DNA of 64,000 nt, taken from the NCBI RefSeq assembly GCF_964204865.1, contig NC_135262.1, positions 9,858,001-9,922,000 of the forward strand, in the 5' to 3' direction. Shown piece after piece: positions 9,762 to 22,651 of this stretch (its first letter is position 1; each line of letters opens with the position of its first letter). Both the position numbers and the translations under genes were made by a program. Source of the DNA: Styela clava (Eukaryota > Chordata > Ascidiacea > Stolidobranchia > Styelidae). The notes under the pieces are model-generated. The model did no database searches and was not told the DNA's origin. It worked only from the letters and a program-made list of their open reading frames with translations.

Positions 9762-12700
9762 ATGGAGGACAAAATACCCGTCGATGGAATGGCTCACTCA
9801 TCTGAATTACTTAAAGAGTTGAACAAGTAAGTTCATTCTAGTTATACCTTAGTGACTGGTGACATCACATGAATAGAAGTGGTTTTAATGTCTGACTGAT
9901 CCCATAAAACAGTAACATAATCATTCCTTTGAAATTTTAAGACCACCATTGTTAAAAATATTTATGCACACAAGTGATATGGTTTTTTGACTGAGGTGTC
10001 CAAGCCTGGAATTTCCAAAAGGGGGGTTTTGGAATTTCTAATTACCAAGTTAGATCCAAAAAACTTGGGGTTTCTGGGTTTCGAGAGTCCTAAGGGCTGA
10101 AAGGTTTATAAAGCGTTTCAAGGGTTCCTTTACATTTGAACCGACGTACAGTCTGAACCCGTGACAATTGGGGTCTCATGTAGTTTCGTACGAACCCATG
10201 ACAATTGGGGTCTCGTGTAGTTTCGTACCTAATCCACTTCTAGTGCGTAGCATAACAATTTTTTGAAATATCAATCCTAACCCCTGCTACGCAATCCAAA
10301 AGCTATGTCACTACGACGTCACAGTGACGTAATAGAGCCCTTCAAACTATACGAACTGTTGTCCAAGCTGCCAAGACACGCAGACGAGCATCCGAAATCG
10401 AATAACTATTTCTCTCATTTTCTTGCCGCAACGATCCCAATATGAGAGAGATCGCTGACATTAGTCAGTTCTTTATCGACGGCACCGATGCCGTTTCGGA
10501 CGATCGTATGTATATTTGACAAACTCTATGACGTGATTGTGACATCGTAGTGACGTAATTTTTGGATGGCATAGTCAGGTGAGGGTTAGGATTGATATGT
10601 CGAAAAATTATTGCGATACGCTCACTAGAAGTATGTTATGTACGAAAACTATACGAGACCCGACAATTGCACCTGCATACCAGTGCACCTATGGAATTTT
10701 ATTGTTTTACAGATATTTGAACCCATACTAACCCATGGGTTTTAGCACTCGCTTATAGATTGAACCCACGGATATACACATGGGTTCAACTGTCCGTGGG
10801 TTCAAATGTACGGTCACCATTTCAAGCAATGGAAAATTGTATGATACAGAAAAGATCCTGTCATTTTTATGAATATTTCATTGAATTGGGTGGCAACTGA
10901 CTCTGATGACCCCTAAAGGGGGTATCCTTGCCTCCCAGTCATGTACCGAAAACATTTGTTTATTTGATATCTATATATTTGAATTTATATTCACATCACT
11001 TTGTAGGAAACTTTACATTTCCCAATGTTTCTCCAAAATAACTAAAAATTATAGTTAAGTAGCTCCAGAAATCTTGTATGAATGAGACAATTTAAATTGT
11101 GACTGGGATCTATATTAATATTCATATTATATTGAAACCATATTTTGTTAATGACTGTATTTTTAGTTTGAGAAAACGTGGTGAGAACTGTGATTTCATA
11201 ATTCGAGCAGGAGATCTGGAATTGCCAGCCCATAAGAATGTTCTTAAAGCAAGTTCTCGTTATTTTAGAGCAATGATGGCTCATGATGTAAGTAAATGTT
11301 TTCTAATTCATTGGTTGTATCGTCTAGATCAGCGGTTCCCAAAGTGGGCGAAAACGCCCCCTTGTGGGCGTTTACGATAACTTGGGGGGCGCTGATGGCG
11401 ATTTGGGCAATTGGGGGGCGCTTTCTGCCAAACTGGGCGATTGGGGGGCGCTGACATCAATACGGGAGCTCGCAAGAAGTGTGATAATTTATGTCATTTA
11501 CTCCTATGTTTTGGTTCAAACAAGTTTGCTTGTGATTTCGGTGTTGGAAACTTCTCGCTTAAGCAGCATTATTAACTGATTTATATTAAAAACAGTATTA
11601 TACAGCGTGATCCCAAAAAACGGAACCATCAATTTTTCGATTACTTCTACGAAATGGAGTGAATTAATTCATTTTGTCTACACTTGAACTTCTGTGTGCG
11701 ATGTTTGTACCCAAAAGTGTCGGAGAATCTAGGACGTTTTGCACAAAAATTATGTTGATGTTCCAAATGCTCTTCTCGACATTAAAAAAAAATTGCATTC
11801 TTCTTGGAACATTGTCAATCACTCTTCTTTGGGTTTTTCTCTATTTTATTTCTGCAATTGCAGCCTTGAGTTTACCAATCGTTTAAGGATTGTCCTTCGA
11901 ACATCCTACATATCAGAATCTGAGAGGTTCCATTCCGATAATTAAGGTGCCCACGGGATGCCATTGCTGACTTTTCCTCCAGGAAAGCAAGCGTCTGATT
12001 TGATGTATGAGGGGTCATGCTGGAACTACTGCTGGTCATCTCTATCAATCCCTCAAATCATGTCCAGATTTTTCTTGGCACAACCACGTAATGTTCTGTA
12101 TTCACTGTTTGAATTCTTTAATTTTCATGTCCCAACAGCAGAAGGTGCGCTTCGGCAGAAAACTAAGTGAGTGGTTAAAAATTTTGCAAAACTTTCAAGT
12201 ATAATCATACGCAAACAGAAGTTCATGGGTTTATACTGGGTTACTGGGTTTATACTTTCACACCCATGTTCAAGTCTTTCAGTGTTCCTTTTTTTGCAAC
12301 AGAATCAAATTGAAATATCCCAACGTGTGAGACCCGTCAAAAGTTTTTTAATTGCTCTTGCCAGCTCATTCATGGTAGATCGTGTATTTAGTGCAGAGAC
12401 CGCACTTTTACATGTCAAGAGAGATTCCCTTGACAGTGTCAGACGAGACTCAAGACTGTTTTTAACTGAAATGAAGCCAGATATTATCAAGCTGGTGGTA
12501 TTTCACCAGGCTCAACTTTCACAATATACTAATGATAAATGGAGAATAAAGTTGCTTCGACTTTTTTGTCAGGGGGGCGTTTGCTACTTAAAAAGTCGTC
12601 TAAGGGGGCGCTGTCAGAAAAAAGTTTGGGAAACACTGGTCTAGATTCTAAATATAAATATAGTCGTACCATTAATATTTATTATTTTTTTATGACATTT

Positions 12701-15700
12701 GAATATCTTAAAAATGAGTAATCCTGATATTCTGTTACACTTAATATCAATCAGGGCAATTACAATAAATTTCTCTATTTTTGATGTGAGTCTCACATAG
12801 ACCCTATTTATTTATCATAAATCTCATAGTTGAATAAAGCAAACTCAAATTCATAATTTTGTTTTCAGAATATTGAAACTCAGTCTGGTGAAGTTGAAAT
12901 CAAAGGCGCTGATCCAGAATGTGTGATGAAATGTATTGATTTCATTTACACTGGAGAGGCTGCTATAACAGAAGAGAAACGAGGAGAACTGATGCATGTT
13001 GCACATATGATGGAATTGCAAAGTGGGCTTTGGTGCATTTTTGCGTTATGTTGTCTTACACAGGGTTTATTCTATTGTGTCAATGTTTATAATTTTACAC
13101 ATTTTTCATTCATGTCTTTCACTTCAAACTGCAAGGCACTGTACTACTCATTCTTACATTTTAACTTCTAGGCCAAAGCTTCGAATTTGGTTGAACAATT
13201 GAGCTAACTAATGACCCTATTATGTCTAATATTTGCTTTTATTTTGTATAGGACTCTGTGATGCTATTGTTCTTTTCCTTGAAAATAGTTTGAATGTAAA
13301 ATCCTTTTTTGTCACAAGAAGCTTAGCTGATATTTACAGCTGCAAACAACTGGAAAAAGTTTGTGATCAATTTGCTCTGGAACATTTCAGAGACATTGCT
13401 TTGTTGGAGGAGTTCTATGAATTAGATGATGAATACATTAGGTTTCTCATTGGATCGAAAAAGACACAGGTACACTACACGACTTGAGTGGTTAAAGCGA
13501 TTACAGCTACCATAAGTCCGGAGCGGTAAAAATCGGGTCGCATTAGGGTTATTCAAGTCTGTCAAAACAAGCTTTTTTTCTTCATTTGATAAGTTCTTTT
13601 CATTTCATCATAGAAAAAATTTGTTTACACACAATCTACCCTCGCGAAATTTTAACAGTAAAAAACAAATTTAAATAAAGTATGTTTGTTTCAACATTCA
13701 CTGATTTTTCTGTATTCTAATTCAGGCAAATGAAGCAGTTAAATGCAAAACGCTATTGCGTTGGGCAGAAGCTGACATTGAAAATCGAAAAGAAAGCTTT
13801 AGGGAAATGTTTAACAAGATGGGATTGATGAAGATTCCTGCAAGTTACAGAAGATATATGTTGGAAAATGAGGTGACACAATACACAAATTGTGAACTGT
13901 CAGTGTGGAGACTGGAGAGTACTTTTTAATGAAAAGATTGTATGAAATTGACTATTATTGTCTTTGAGATTCCAAATTTTTTTTAGAATACTGACCGAGC
14001 AAATTGTTCAGAAATGAGAGTTTGATTCTCTAGTACAGTGTTTCCCAACCAGAGTCCGCGGTCTCAAATGAGTCCGCGGAGTGTTTGAATGAGTTCGCAA
14101 CGAGCCAGAAATTCACGGCGGGCTGAAAACGTTTTTGCGGAACTTAACCATCAGCCAAGTTACAATTTACGTTAGAATTTACATTAAACATAAAAAGGCA
14201 AGTTTATTCACATAACATTAGTCGATTCAATATTTACTGGGTACTGAGTAGGGCTGGGCATATATTCAACTATTAGAATAGCAATTTACTTTTCGAAAAT
14301 TTGGTAACAGGTGACGCGCAGGTCACTTTCGCGTCGCTTAATCAAACGATTGGATTTCACAACTCACTTGCGGATTTCCGACGGAAACACGAGTCGGCAC
14401 ACGCGTGGATAGATACCTACTGTAAATGGTGTTTCTCGCGCGCTTGAACAACTAGGAATAATGTTTTTTTTTCTGGTAGGTATCAATGGTGGCAACCTAA
14501 ATTTTCTAAATTGAAAAGCGGCAATACTAAAAATAAAATGGAGAACACCATAAATTTTGTTTTATGATGGTCCACGACAGATTAAAAACGCTTTTTTATA
14601 CATTGCAAATCGCAAAATTTCGGAGGCTACTGTAGTATACTGTAATAAGGGCTTTTTCCCCCTAAGATTATTTGCTTTACTGTCTCGACACTGGTACGTG
14701 CAGTACTGGAGCGCCGAACAGCTCAGATTTGTTGAATTTTACAAAAATACGAATCAAAACAAAATATATTCGGGCACTTCACCACGCATTTTTGTGTCCA
14801 CGGATTGTCGTGATATTTCTTGAGTAGTATTGCTTTTATTTCGTCAGCACTCATATTATTATGTTTGCAGATAGCCATGGCATTTTAAAGAAGTAATGCT
14901 CTCATCTTGTCATAAGTCGACGCGACCGCGCTGACCATGACCACAATTAAAATAGAATGAAATTTTAAATTCTCGTCTTTGTCATGGATTGAATATTGTG
15001 CGACAGAAAAGGCCATTTACACACTAAAAATTCGACTCTTTTAACAAACGCGCAATAATGCAATTGCGGCAAATTTCCGATTTTGGAAATCGTAAAATTC
15101 TGTTGTGTTTGGTTTTATTACTTTTTCACACCGAGTACATGCAATAAACGCACGTTGAGTCCGCAAAGGTTTTCGTCGGTGAGAAAATAGTCCGCGACCA
15201 AAAAAGGTTGGGAAACGCTGCTCTAGTAACTTGTAGCCCTTAGCATGTAGGTGACCCACTTGCCAACTTTTTTTACTAAAACGATTTAGTCATGTCTGTT
15301 GCTTCGAGCAAGGTCCTATACAAGCAGCCATCGATATCTAACAATATCCAAGGAACTACTATTATTTAGGAGGATTAGAATCTTCCTGGTTGATTGTCAT
15401 TGCTTCATTGTCTGACAATTTCACTGCTAAGTCTTCGGACTGCCCCTAGCTTACATAAAAGAACGTACCTAGCTTACATAAAAGAACGTACCTAGCTTAC
15501 ATAAAAGAACGTACCAAAAAGTTGCTCCCAATTGGATTATATCAAGAAGTTAAAAAATATCAGACTGATGTTTATTTTCAGAATTTGGTGAAAAATTCAA
15601 TGGAATTCTACAATATAGTGACAACTTCTCTACTTGATAGTTGGAACTTACAATCCAAGGATATCAATATTGCAAGCAAAGACGGTATTTTATTTTATTA

Positions 15701-18700
15701 CTATACTTTTTCAATCTAGTCAATTTTTTTGGGTATTTCTCATGGTGTCTTCAGTGAGGGAGTGCGAACTTGATCAAAATATTTTTTAATTGAATATATC
15801 TTATTTTTCAATTTGAGTTTGGTGGTCTATGCCAGGGTATTGACTGTTTGAACTAGCAGTTGGTGTGAATAATATTTCCATTTCATTATGTCTGCTTTGG
15901 ACAAAATCGCTTCTGATACCTGTTCTTTTTCTGAGCATCATAAGCCAATGCCTTATTTTGTGGAGGTATTGCTATCTTTTACTAGTGGAAACTTTTTTCA
16001 GATTTATTAAATAATATTAGCATTGTTTTGTCCTGTATAAGCAAAACTTTTTTAATAATTTTTTAGTACTGGTTGTATTTGAAAATACTACTAGGAAACT
16101 GTATGGTTATGACGTAAAAAGTAGAACCTGGAACGGCATGCAGGTAGGAATTTGCATTTGACCTCTCTCGTTGAAACAGTAATTTAGTCAATATGAAAAA
16201 TACGATTTCTAGTAATCACATCCGGGGGTGCAGACAAGGATTTACAGAAGGGGCTTCAGAAATCCTTAATTCCCGTATAACGGCTTTTTGAACAGGTAAT
16301 GTGTGTAAATTCGACAATACAACTCAGTTCAAAGTCAATACATCGATTAATACAGATTAACAAAATCACACACTTATAATGAGCATGCTGCCCAAACATT
16401 AAAAACAGAAAACAACCACAATAGAATATTATTCACGCCTGAGCGAACATGATAAATGAAGCAAAACGAAAGTGAAAGAATGCAGTGCTTGAAATGAATA
16501 AAGCAGAACAGTAACAATGTGATCACGGGACTCGTTAAAAGAGCTGACTACTTTAGTGGATAATGATTTTTCTGTTGCACAAAATATTCAATCCATGACC
16601 AATATAAGCCTTTGAAATGTTTCACGATATTATCTGAATTGTGTTCATCATAACTCATGGTTGTGTCGACTAGGGATGTAAGTTTCGAATATTTTTTTTT
16701 TTTAATCGAATTTTGAATCACATTGTTCCGATTCGAATATTTCCGAATCTGATTCTATTTAGTATATCATCATATTATCGTTAACTTTCTTCAAATTTGG
16801 AAGAAATATAGTATAAATTTTGATAAAATAACAAAAATGAGCTTAAAGAATTGAGTAAGTTACTAGAAAAAACACACTGCATGGATGTATCAACTACCAA
16901 ATATACTATGGCTGAGATTTATTTTTTGTTACATAAAGGTATACACAGACAGCACAGTTGCATATTTAGTTACGTACAATTATGTTTGCAAATAATACCG
17001 GGTGTATAGCGATTGTTTCTTTTAAAATTGACCTTCAAAATTCATCCAAATGATAAACGCTAGTTAGTACCGTACGCGCCATGATTTCAAAAGAACCAAT
17101 GATAATGAAGGAAGCATCGCAGACATGTTTTTAATAAGGTATAAAGAAAACAATTAAGTTTTATTAAAATAATATTATGTAGATAATTTGAAGAAACGTT
17201 TAAAATATTTGTGAAACTTTAACATTTTAAGTAGTCAAACACAATTGAGCGAAATCATTGTTCCCTCGAACGCTGCTACCAATATAAAATATAAAGACTC
17301 TGGAAGTGTCACGGCTTTGGAAAGCTGTAAACGTAAGGATAATAAAAGCTTTTGGTCAATATAAAGGGGGTGCCGCTGTGCTGTGCAATTGCCTTGTGTT
17401 AACTATCAAATGTTTTTTAAATAGGATCAAACCCTTTTTTCCTAAATTGCTTCGAATTGATGTTGATCCGAATCGCTTCGATTCGAAATTCTGAAACTTA
17501 CATCCATAGTGCCAACGTACTGCAAGATAAAACAGTACTACTCTGAAATAGTGTGGCAATCTGGGGACTTCAAAATGTGTGGTATACTGCCCGATTATAT
17601 CTATCATATTTCTTTCCCTAGAAGAGTTTGGATTTCATCATATGATTAACTTCATCACTCAGCTTTTCTATCTTGAGAGATAAATATGAAAAACTTGCCC
17701 TAAAATACACACCCTACGGTCTACTGTACATTTTTTCTTTTAATAACAGGCAATAGAGGACAGAATTCTAGGCACCTATGCGTCAGCAGCTCATCTTGAT
17801 GGAATTCTTTATGTTTTTCTACCTTCATACTCAGTGTTCAAAATAGACTTGCGTGATGCTGAAAGCAATTGGCAACGAATGGCAAGCAAGTATCTAGGAA
17901 CTGGACCAGTCGCAATTTTGAATGGTAAAAAGGGGTTTTGTAAATTCGATCATTTGATTTAAGGTGCTGTCATACAACTGTCCAGACTTCTCTAAGATTG
18001 GAAGATATATTTTAAAAAGTTTTTTTAAATGGTTATGGTAGATACCTCATGGTCAAAATTTCTGATATTGCATGCTCGCTTACATTCTTATCAAAAATAT
18101 GGCACATGGATTTTTCATTTGGTATTCATAACACAAATCGTTATTAAAATGTGATAAGTTAAAATAAATGTATTTTTTATATCCTAGGAATTTTTAGAAA
18201 AGAATTCGGAAAATTTAAAGTTATTTTGATATTGCAGGTCTCATGTATACAATTGACTACGGAAATTTCAGCAGATCTTGTGAATGCTATGATCCATCAG
18301 CGGATAAATGGACTCAACTTCCTGAAAAGCCAAGCAACGTTGCAACTGAAGCATTAGTAGCAGCTGAAGGTATTCGGTATAGTATAATTCAGTTTATAAA
18401 GGCTTTTTGCTCAGTTATATTACTAATTACACAACAAGTTACGTGAACCACCATGCAATAGAAAGAGGTCGAGCAAAACTTCACATTACAATTCTATATT
18501 GTTTATGACAAGTGCTTTTGCTTTGACGATATACCAAATACCAATTATCTCATAAGTCAAATGTATTAGAATTGCCTGTGATACTATTTTTTATTGATTA
18601 AGGTCAAATTTTCTGCATTGGAGGAAGTTATATTCGCCATCGATCTCATGTAACTGAAAATCATTCAACAGATGCTGTTGAAAAATATAATCCAGCAACA

Positions 18701-20281
18701 GCATCTTGGTCCACTGATACCAAACTCAACAAAGCAAGACAGGCTGCCGCTGCTACTTATCTCAATGGAATATATGTGATAGGTACAATTCAATATACTT
18801 GTAGATTATTTTCATATTTATCCCAGGGGAGAGAAAGCCGATAATGCGTATCAACGAGTACTCTTGACGGTTAATTGATCCAAGTTGGGGCAGTTAACCA
18901 GGTATTTGTTTCAGATGCATAGACTTGATGGTGAAAGAAGTCATAACTGACCAGCAGTTACATTAACCGTACCGTACAACGGCGAGGAGTCATGCAATGC
19001 AATTCGAGCGAGTTTGTCTAGTTTAGTTATCTACCGCCACCATTTACGTTATATGATATTTTAATATGTGGGTTAGCTCTTACGAGTTTAGGTTAAATAT
19101 ATATCCTCTCTATATAAAGTATTTCCTTCATATACAATTATCCATGTATTTATACATCATTTTACTCCATCCAGTGTGAAACAAAAAAACTTTACTACTA
19201 ACCATTTTGCAAAATTAGTATTCAAAAAATTGTATCTTACTAGGTGGGAGCAGTTCAGGTTCAGTTAATAATGATGTTGAATTCCGATGTCCTGTTGCGA
19301 AAACTTGGACAACGCTTACAGAAACAATAGTTCATTCCAGACGATTGTTCAATGCAGTCAATATTGATGGAAAGATTTATATCATAGGAGGATGCTCAAG
19401 GTAAACCTTTCGTACTGTTGATAATTTATAAGGAATTCAATTACTGATATTCAGTTATTAACAAGTTATTGGAAATTGTTTAATCATTCAAATAATGCCT
19501 AAAAAATATTTTTTCCGAAATCGAGAATTTTATAATGCAATGGGTGAGGTTTTATGCAATAGTTGTATAGCTATTCTCAAGGTTTCCAACCTTAACTAAT
19601 TGTCATATTTTTGGTAGATAGACCGCTTTCAAATTCAATTTTTGGTACTCCCGAACGCAGTATGTGTACCAGGTTAGGCCATAATTTCAGGTACAAATAC
19701 TACGGGAGTCGAACTCTTAATAGAAATAAAATAAGGAAATTTGGAATAAAACTATGGCCTAATCCTTACCTGGTACACATACTATGTTCCGGTGTCCGCC
19801 ATCTTGGTTCACATACTACGTTTCGGTGTTCGCCATCTTGGTTCACCTACTTCGGAGTACCCAATTTTTAATAAAGTGGATATAGCAACAAAAGCCAATT
19901 TTCATTTTATTGTCAGTTAATTAACTCTATAACTATAATTTTTTGCATATATAACTCATGCTTATTGTTCTGCATCAACTTTGTTTCAAATCAGGACTTA
20001 GGAGCTAATGATTGCATTTATTTGTTTGCATTATTTGTTTTGTTATGCTCACTAAAATATTGACAACCACAATAGGTCCTTACCCGTGACAGTATTGGGT
20101 CATGTTGCAAATATGCCTAGAATATTACTTTCATTTACTGGGTGTGCTCCAATTTACTTATTAATTTTTATTCAGTGATGAAATAGAAGAATATGATCCT
20201 GAAGTAAGGCAATGGAGAATAGCTGGAACAATGGAAGGTTTTTTCATTGAACAATTGGCAGCCGTTGCTGTTGTAATATAA
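9762..20281 (+). CDS. Kelch-like protein (BTB-BACK-Kelch), 12 exons, 544 aa
   Basis: Exons: 9762-9826, 11167-11287, 12869-13022, 13252-13469, 13726-13872, 15582-15684, 16067-16143, 17750-17924, 18238-18369, 18603-18782, 19244-19400, 20176-20281. All have GT donors and AG acceptors, the phases fit, and they join to 1635 nt ending in TAA. Residues about 20-115 are a BTB domain (CDFIIRAGDLELPAHKNVLK, then SSRYFRAMMAHD and CIDFIYTGE). Residues about 120-235 are a BACK domain (SLADIYSCKQLEKVCDQFAL, then LLRWAEADIENRKESF). The rest holds kelch repeats, with Tyr/Trp blade ends (CYDPSADKWTQLP, KYNPATASWSTDTKLNKAR) and Gly-Gly turns (FCIGGSY, YIIGGCS). Proteins of this build usually act as substrate adaptors of CUL3 ubiquitin ligases; the substrate cannot be told from sequence. 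I could not assign it to a numbered KLHL orthologue. Introns 2, 5 and 7 carry transposons, and intron 10 carries a SINE. Confidence 0.88.
10208..10661. mobile_element. Foldback MITE F1 (454 bp) with 8-bp target duplication
   Basis: It lies in intron 1 of the kelch-like gene. The ends are GGGTCTCGTGTAGTTTCGTA and the reverse complement of tacgaaaactatacgagacc, and pairing of the arms continues inward for well over 100 bp, including the shared tcctaaccc and ccaaaa(a/g) blocks. GACAATTG flanks both sides (10200-10207 and 10662-10669). Just left of it, the duplicated site plus about 28 bp of the element's end is repeated once more (about 10163-10199). The element at 45691-46132 is a relative. Confidence 0.75.
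11330..12638 (+). mobile_element. hAT element with decayed transposase 3' coding remnant (1.3 kb)
   Basis: It lies in intron 2 of the kelch-like gene. The termini are CAGCGGTTCCCAAAG and the reverse complement of ttgggaaacactg. GTCTAGAT flanks both sides (11322-11329, 12639-12646). Within 12300-12530 a plus-strand frame reads FMVDRVFSAETALLHVKRDS, then RRDSRLFLTEMKPDIIKL and HQAQ. That resembles the C-terminal dimerisation region of hAT transposases of the ZBED/SCAND3 type, which ends in a similar RxDLRLxLTxxxPxI...HQAQ pattern. The catalytic core is missing or scrambled, so the copy is dead. At 11602 the string tacagcgtgatcccaaaaaa looks like a mariner-type end and may be nested debris. Confidence 0.8.
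14036..15220. mobile_element. Non-autonomous hAT element (1185 bp), intron 5 of the kelch-like gene
   Basis: The termini CAGTGTTTCCCAACC and ggttgggaaacgctg are inverted repeats, and CTCTAGTA is exactly duplicated at 14028-14035 and 15221-15228. No transposase frame remains. Inside, from 14249 (tagggctgggcat) to at least 14640, is sequence related to the element at 27180-29192, partly in the opposite orientation. An older element is therefore nested in it, or part of its body is shared. Confidence 0.85.
15301..15440 (-). repeat. SINE-B fragment
   Basis: The string cctatacaagcagccatcga and the following 50 or so bases match the left part of the copy at 24915-25112 (cctacaagcagccactgaca). The tRNA-like head is missing here. 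It lies in intron 5 of the kelch-like gene. Confidence 0.45.
15445..15513 (+). repeat. Three tandem copies of a 23-bp unit
   Basis: The unit cctagcttacataaaagaac plus gta occurs three times in a row without a mismatch. It lies about 70 bp before the acceptor of kelch exon 6 (15582). It is a young minisatellite; no function is evident. Confidence 0.9.
16440..17615. mobile_element. Decayed copy of the 27.2-kb hAT family, split by a later insertion
   Basis: In kelch intron 7 the flanks of the element at 16671-17508 match the inner part of the element at 27180-29192. On the left is aatgatttttctgttg followed by atccatgacca. On the right is ggcaatctggggac followed by tggtatactgcc, compared with cggcaatctgcggac and tggtaaactgc near 28100. 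The outer ends are too worn to place; the given limits are approximate. Confidence 0.55.
16671..17508. mobile_element. Non-autonomous hAT element with TAGGGATGTAAG ends (838 bp)
   Basis: The termini are TAGGGATGTAAGTTTCGAAT and the reverse complement of attctgaaacttacatccata. The flanking 8-mers GTGTCGAC (16663-16670) and GTGCCAAC (17509-17516) agree at 6 of 8 positions. The sequence on either side is continuous in a related repeat elsewhere in the window, which confirms the boundaries. The short open frames inside (17306-17607) have no support as genes. Confidence 0.75.
18821..19005 (-). repeat. SINE-A, degraded, minus orientation
   Basis: The strings tttatcccaggggagagaaa and gccgataatgcg, then ccaggtatttgtttc, tggtgaaagaagtcataactg and cggcgaggagtc, are recognisable SINE-A body blocks. 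The tRNA-like head is missing or unrecognisable. It lies in kelch intron 10. Confidence 0.65.
19644..19862. mobile_element. Palindromic MITE, family M
   Basis: Its ends are GGTACTCCCGAACGCAGTAT and ctacttcggagtacc, inverted copies of each other, and its inside holds several smaller inverted copies of tatgtgtaccaggttagg and ccatcttggttcacatacta. It is inserted in kelch intron 11. Other copies in the window share the same termini. The 86-codon frame over it is an artefact of the palindrome. Confidence 0.75.
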
Positions 20282-22651
20282 AACAATATCACAAGGATAT
20301 TCAACATTTATATATTTTGTAGTGAATGTGTGTGCACTTGATCTTTATCTCCTGTGATTCCGAATGTCTACTTTCTCTGACTATTGTAAAATTCATATAG
20401 ATACTCCTGAAGTATGCAACCTGAGTTCAGGTTGTGTGCCATCTTGGTGCGCATACTTCAGGAGGTCAGTGTGTAATAATTATAAGTAAAAATTGGAAAT
20501 CCATCAGTTTAAGCTATACTAACCATGGACAAAGATGTTCATGTGCATGGTAATTTGACCTTCAATTTTTTTGTATTTTCAATTTAGATTACCTACTGGC
20601 AAACACATTTTTAAAATGTATTTTTCTCTGTAATGGATTTTGCAGTCTATGATATTACAACATGTGTATGAACCAAATGCATTTTATTAGCATTTCACTT
20701 TTTGTATTCTACTGCTATGGTGCTTTATTTCTATTACTGTTATGCATATGCTTATACTTTGCTCAAAAGTTTTACCGTATATTATAAGTACATCTTTAAA
20801 ACTGAACATTTTATTAGCTCCAATTTGGTATTAAATTATGGGTGATACCAAATTATTATTATCATTTTTAATATATCCCTCGCTGAATTGTATTGAAATT
20901 CCTAATTTCCTAGACTTTTTTCTTAATAGTGTTGCATTTTTTTTTATTTCTCTTAATTTTGTTTTGTATTTGAGTTAGGAGCATTGTAATGTAATGATTC
21001 CATGTGTATTAAAAAACTAAATATTTTTCCCATATTACATTTCTTGATTGAAAGTGAGAAAAGCATAGTCTATTTGCTGTATTAAATCTATTTCTACACT
21101 ATTATTTTAACGCTATTTGTTGTTTGTAATTCAGCATCTTTGACTTTTTGTTAACTATGTGTTCATACCAATTATCATGTGGTAAGTACTTATTTTAGTT
21201 CCTTAGCCATAGCTTAGACTATGTTAGTTTCAATATTGTTCTTAAAAGAGAAGGTGACTAAATATTGATTTGAAATTGAATTTTATTCAGTATATATATC
21301 CTGATTTTATCATCTTTCTCTGCACCGTAATTTATATTTGTTCAATCATTAATAATTTTCTTCAATTTATTTGTTTGTCGTGTGGTGATTGCACTTTAAA
21401 TTAATTTCTGTAATAAAGGCAGGACTCCCTTGAAGGTGCCAAGGGGTGAAGAGGCTAGCTAGATAACAGATTCCAAAGAAAATATTATATGGGCATCATT
21501 ATACAAATATTGCAAAAAATACTTTATTCGAGGAAAAAAAAATGCATACTTCAAAAAATAATATAGTCGACAGACGCTTTTAAGTAAGCCTTTGATGAGA
21601 AATTCCATATTATTTAATGAGAAAATTAGAAGAAAAAAATCGATTTTACAGCAATTATAAGTATAAATTATCGAATATTAGTTAAAATCTGATGAGTTCC
21701 ATATGACAAATTGTTTCATGAATATAAAAATAGCTTAGACTGTGATTGGTGTCTTCATAAAATATCGAAAAATGACATTATCAAGAGTTACTAATTACTA
21801 TGTACCGTAATAATAATATGTTCATATTAGGTGAATCAAAATTATTTTTTTAATAATATTTCATGTTAAACTTTAAATTATTGCATTACGGTACTCATTA
21901 GGTATGCAGTTAGTAAACAGAATTTATAGTGAGACACAGTAGACTAAATTATATTATTCCCAATCGAGTTTATAATTCACATTTACTCGTTTATTGAGCC
22001 TATGATTTAATTATAATTAGACAAACGGCAACAAACGCAGAAAAGTTGATGCAAAGGGTTCACTGGCGCAGAAAATATTAAAATGAAATTTTTTGAGATA
22101 TGATCTGTGTGGAAAAATGTGATTTTATTGACCATCCGTTCGATTTTTAACTCTTTAGATTAGGAACATGTGCGGCCCGCCGATGACTTGCAACCCTAAA
22201 TTCTGGCCCGCAAGCGACAAAAGGTTGCCGACAGCCGACCTGCACAAATCCAACGATCAGACCATAGGCGTATACATATGCATTGTCTCTGATCAGACGA
22301 TAGCATAATTTCCTGTCAAGCGTAGCAGAAAAGAACAAGAAATATAAACAAATAGACTCAATGTAAATAAACATGAGTTATAAAAATATTTAAAATTAAC
22401 TCCATTTATAAATTCTGGTGAATATCATAATTGGACGGAAGAAGTCGTCAGAAGTGTATTATTACATTTAATTTATCTACCTAAATTTTGTTATATTTTG
22501 TGTAAGTTGTCCACAGATCCCTTAAAAAAGAATCAGAGTGCCGAAATAATCGATTGATACAACTTGCTAGGTATATACGCCCTCACTGTCGGGTATGCTG
22601 CACATAGATTTGCGGATGCACTGGTAGAGTGGATATTTATGTAGAAAATCG
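20282..22651. other. 3' UTR of the kelch-like gene and spacer to the SDR gene
   Basis: The kelch 3' UTR probably begins here; an AATAAA at about 21412 (ctgtaataaaggcag) is a possible polyadenylation signal. A 64-bp family-M palindrome lies at 20402-20465. Around 22160-22270 a patch richer in G and C (gcggcccgccgatgacttgc, then ggcccgcaagcgacaaaagg) looks like the inside of an old hAT element. No other gene is seen. Confidence 0.4.
20402..20465. mobile_element. Minimal family-M palindrome (64 bp)
   Basis: The ends ACTCCTGAAGTATG and catacttcaggagg form a hairpin around acctgagttcaggt. It shares termini with the longer copies and nearly equals the right half of the copy at 43952-44061. Confidence 0.7.

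Noticed and set aside
15445-15513. CRISPR-like repeat array
   Set aside because: Three head-to-tail copies with no spacers in an animal intron: a simple minisatellite.
22147-22374. 75-codon minus-strand frame with Cys/Arg-rich end
   Set aside because: Coincides with a G/C-rich patch typical of old hAT interiors; no domain or splice support.
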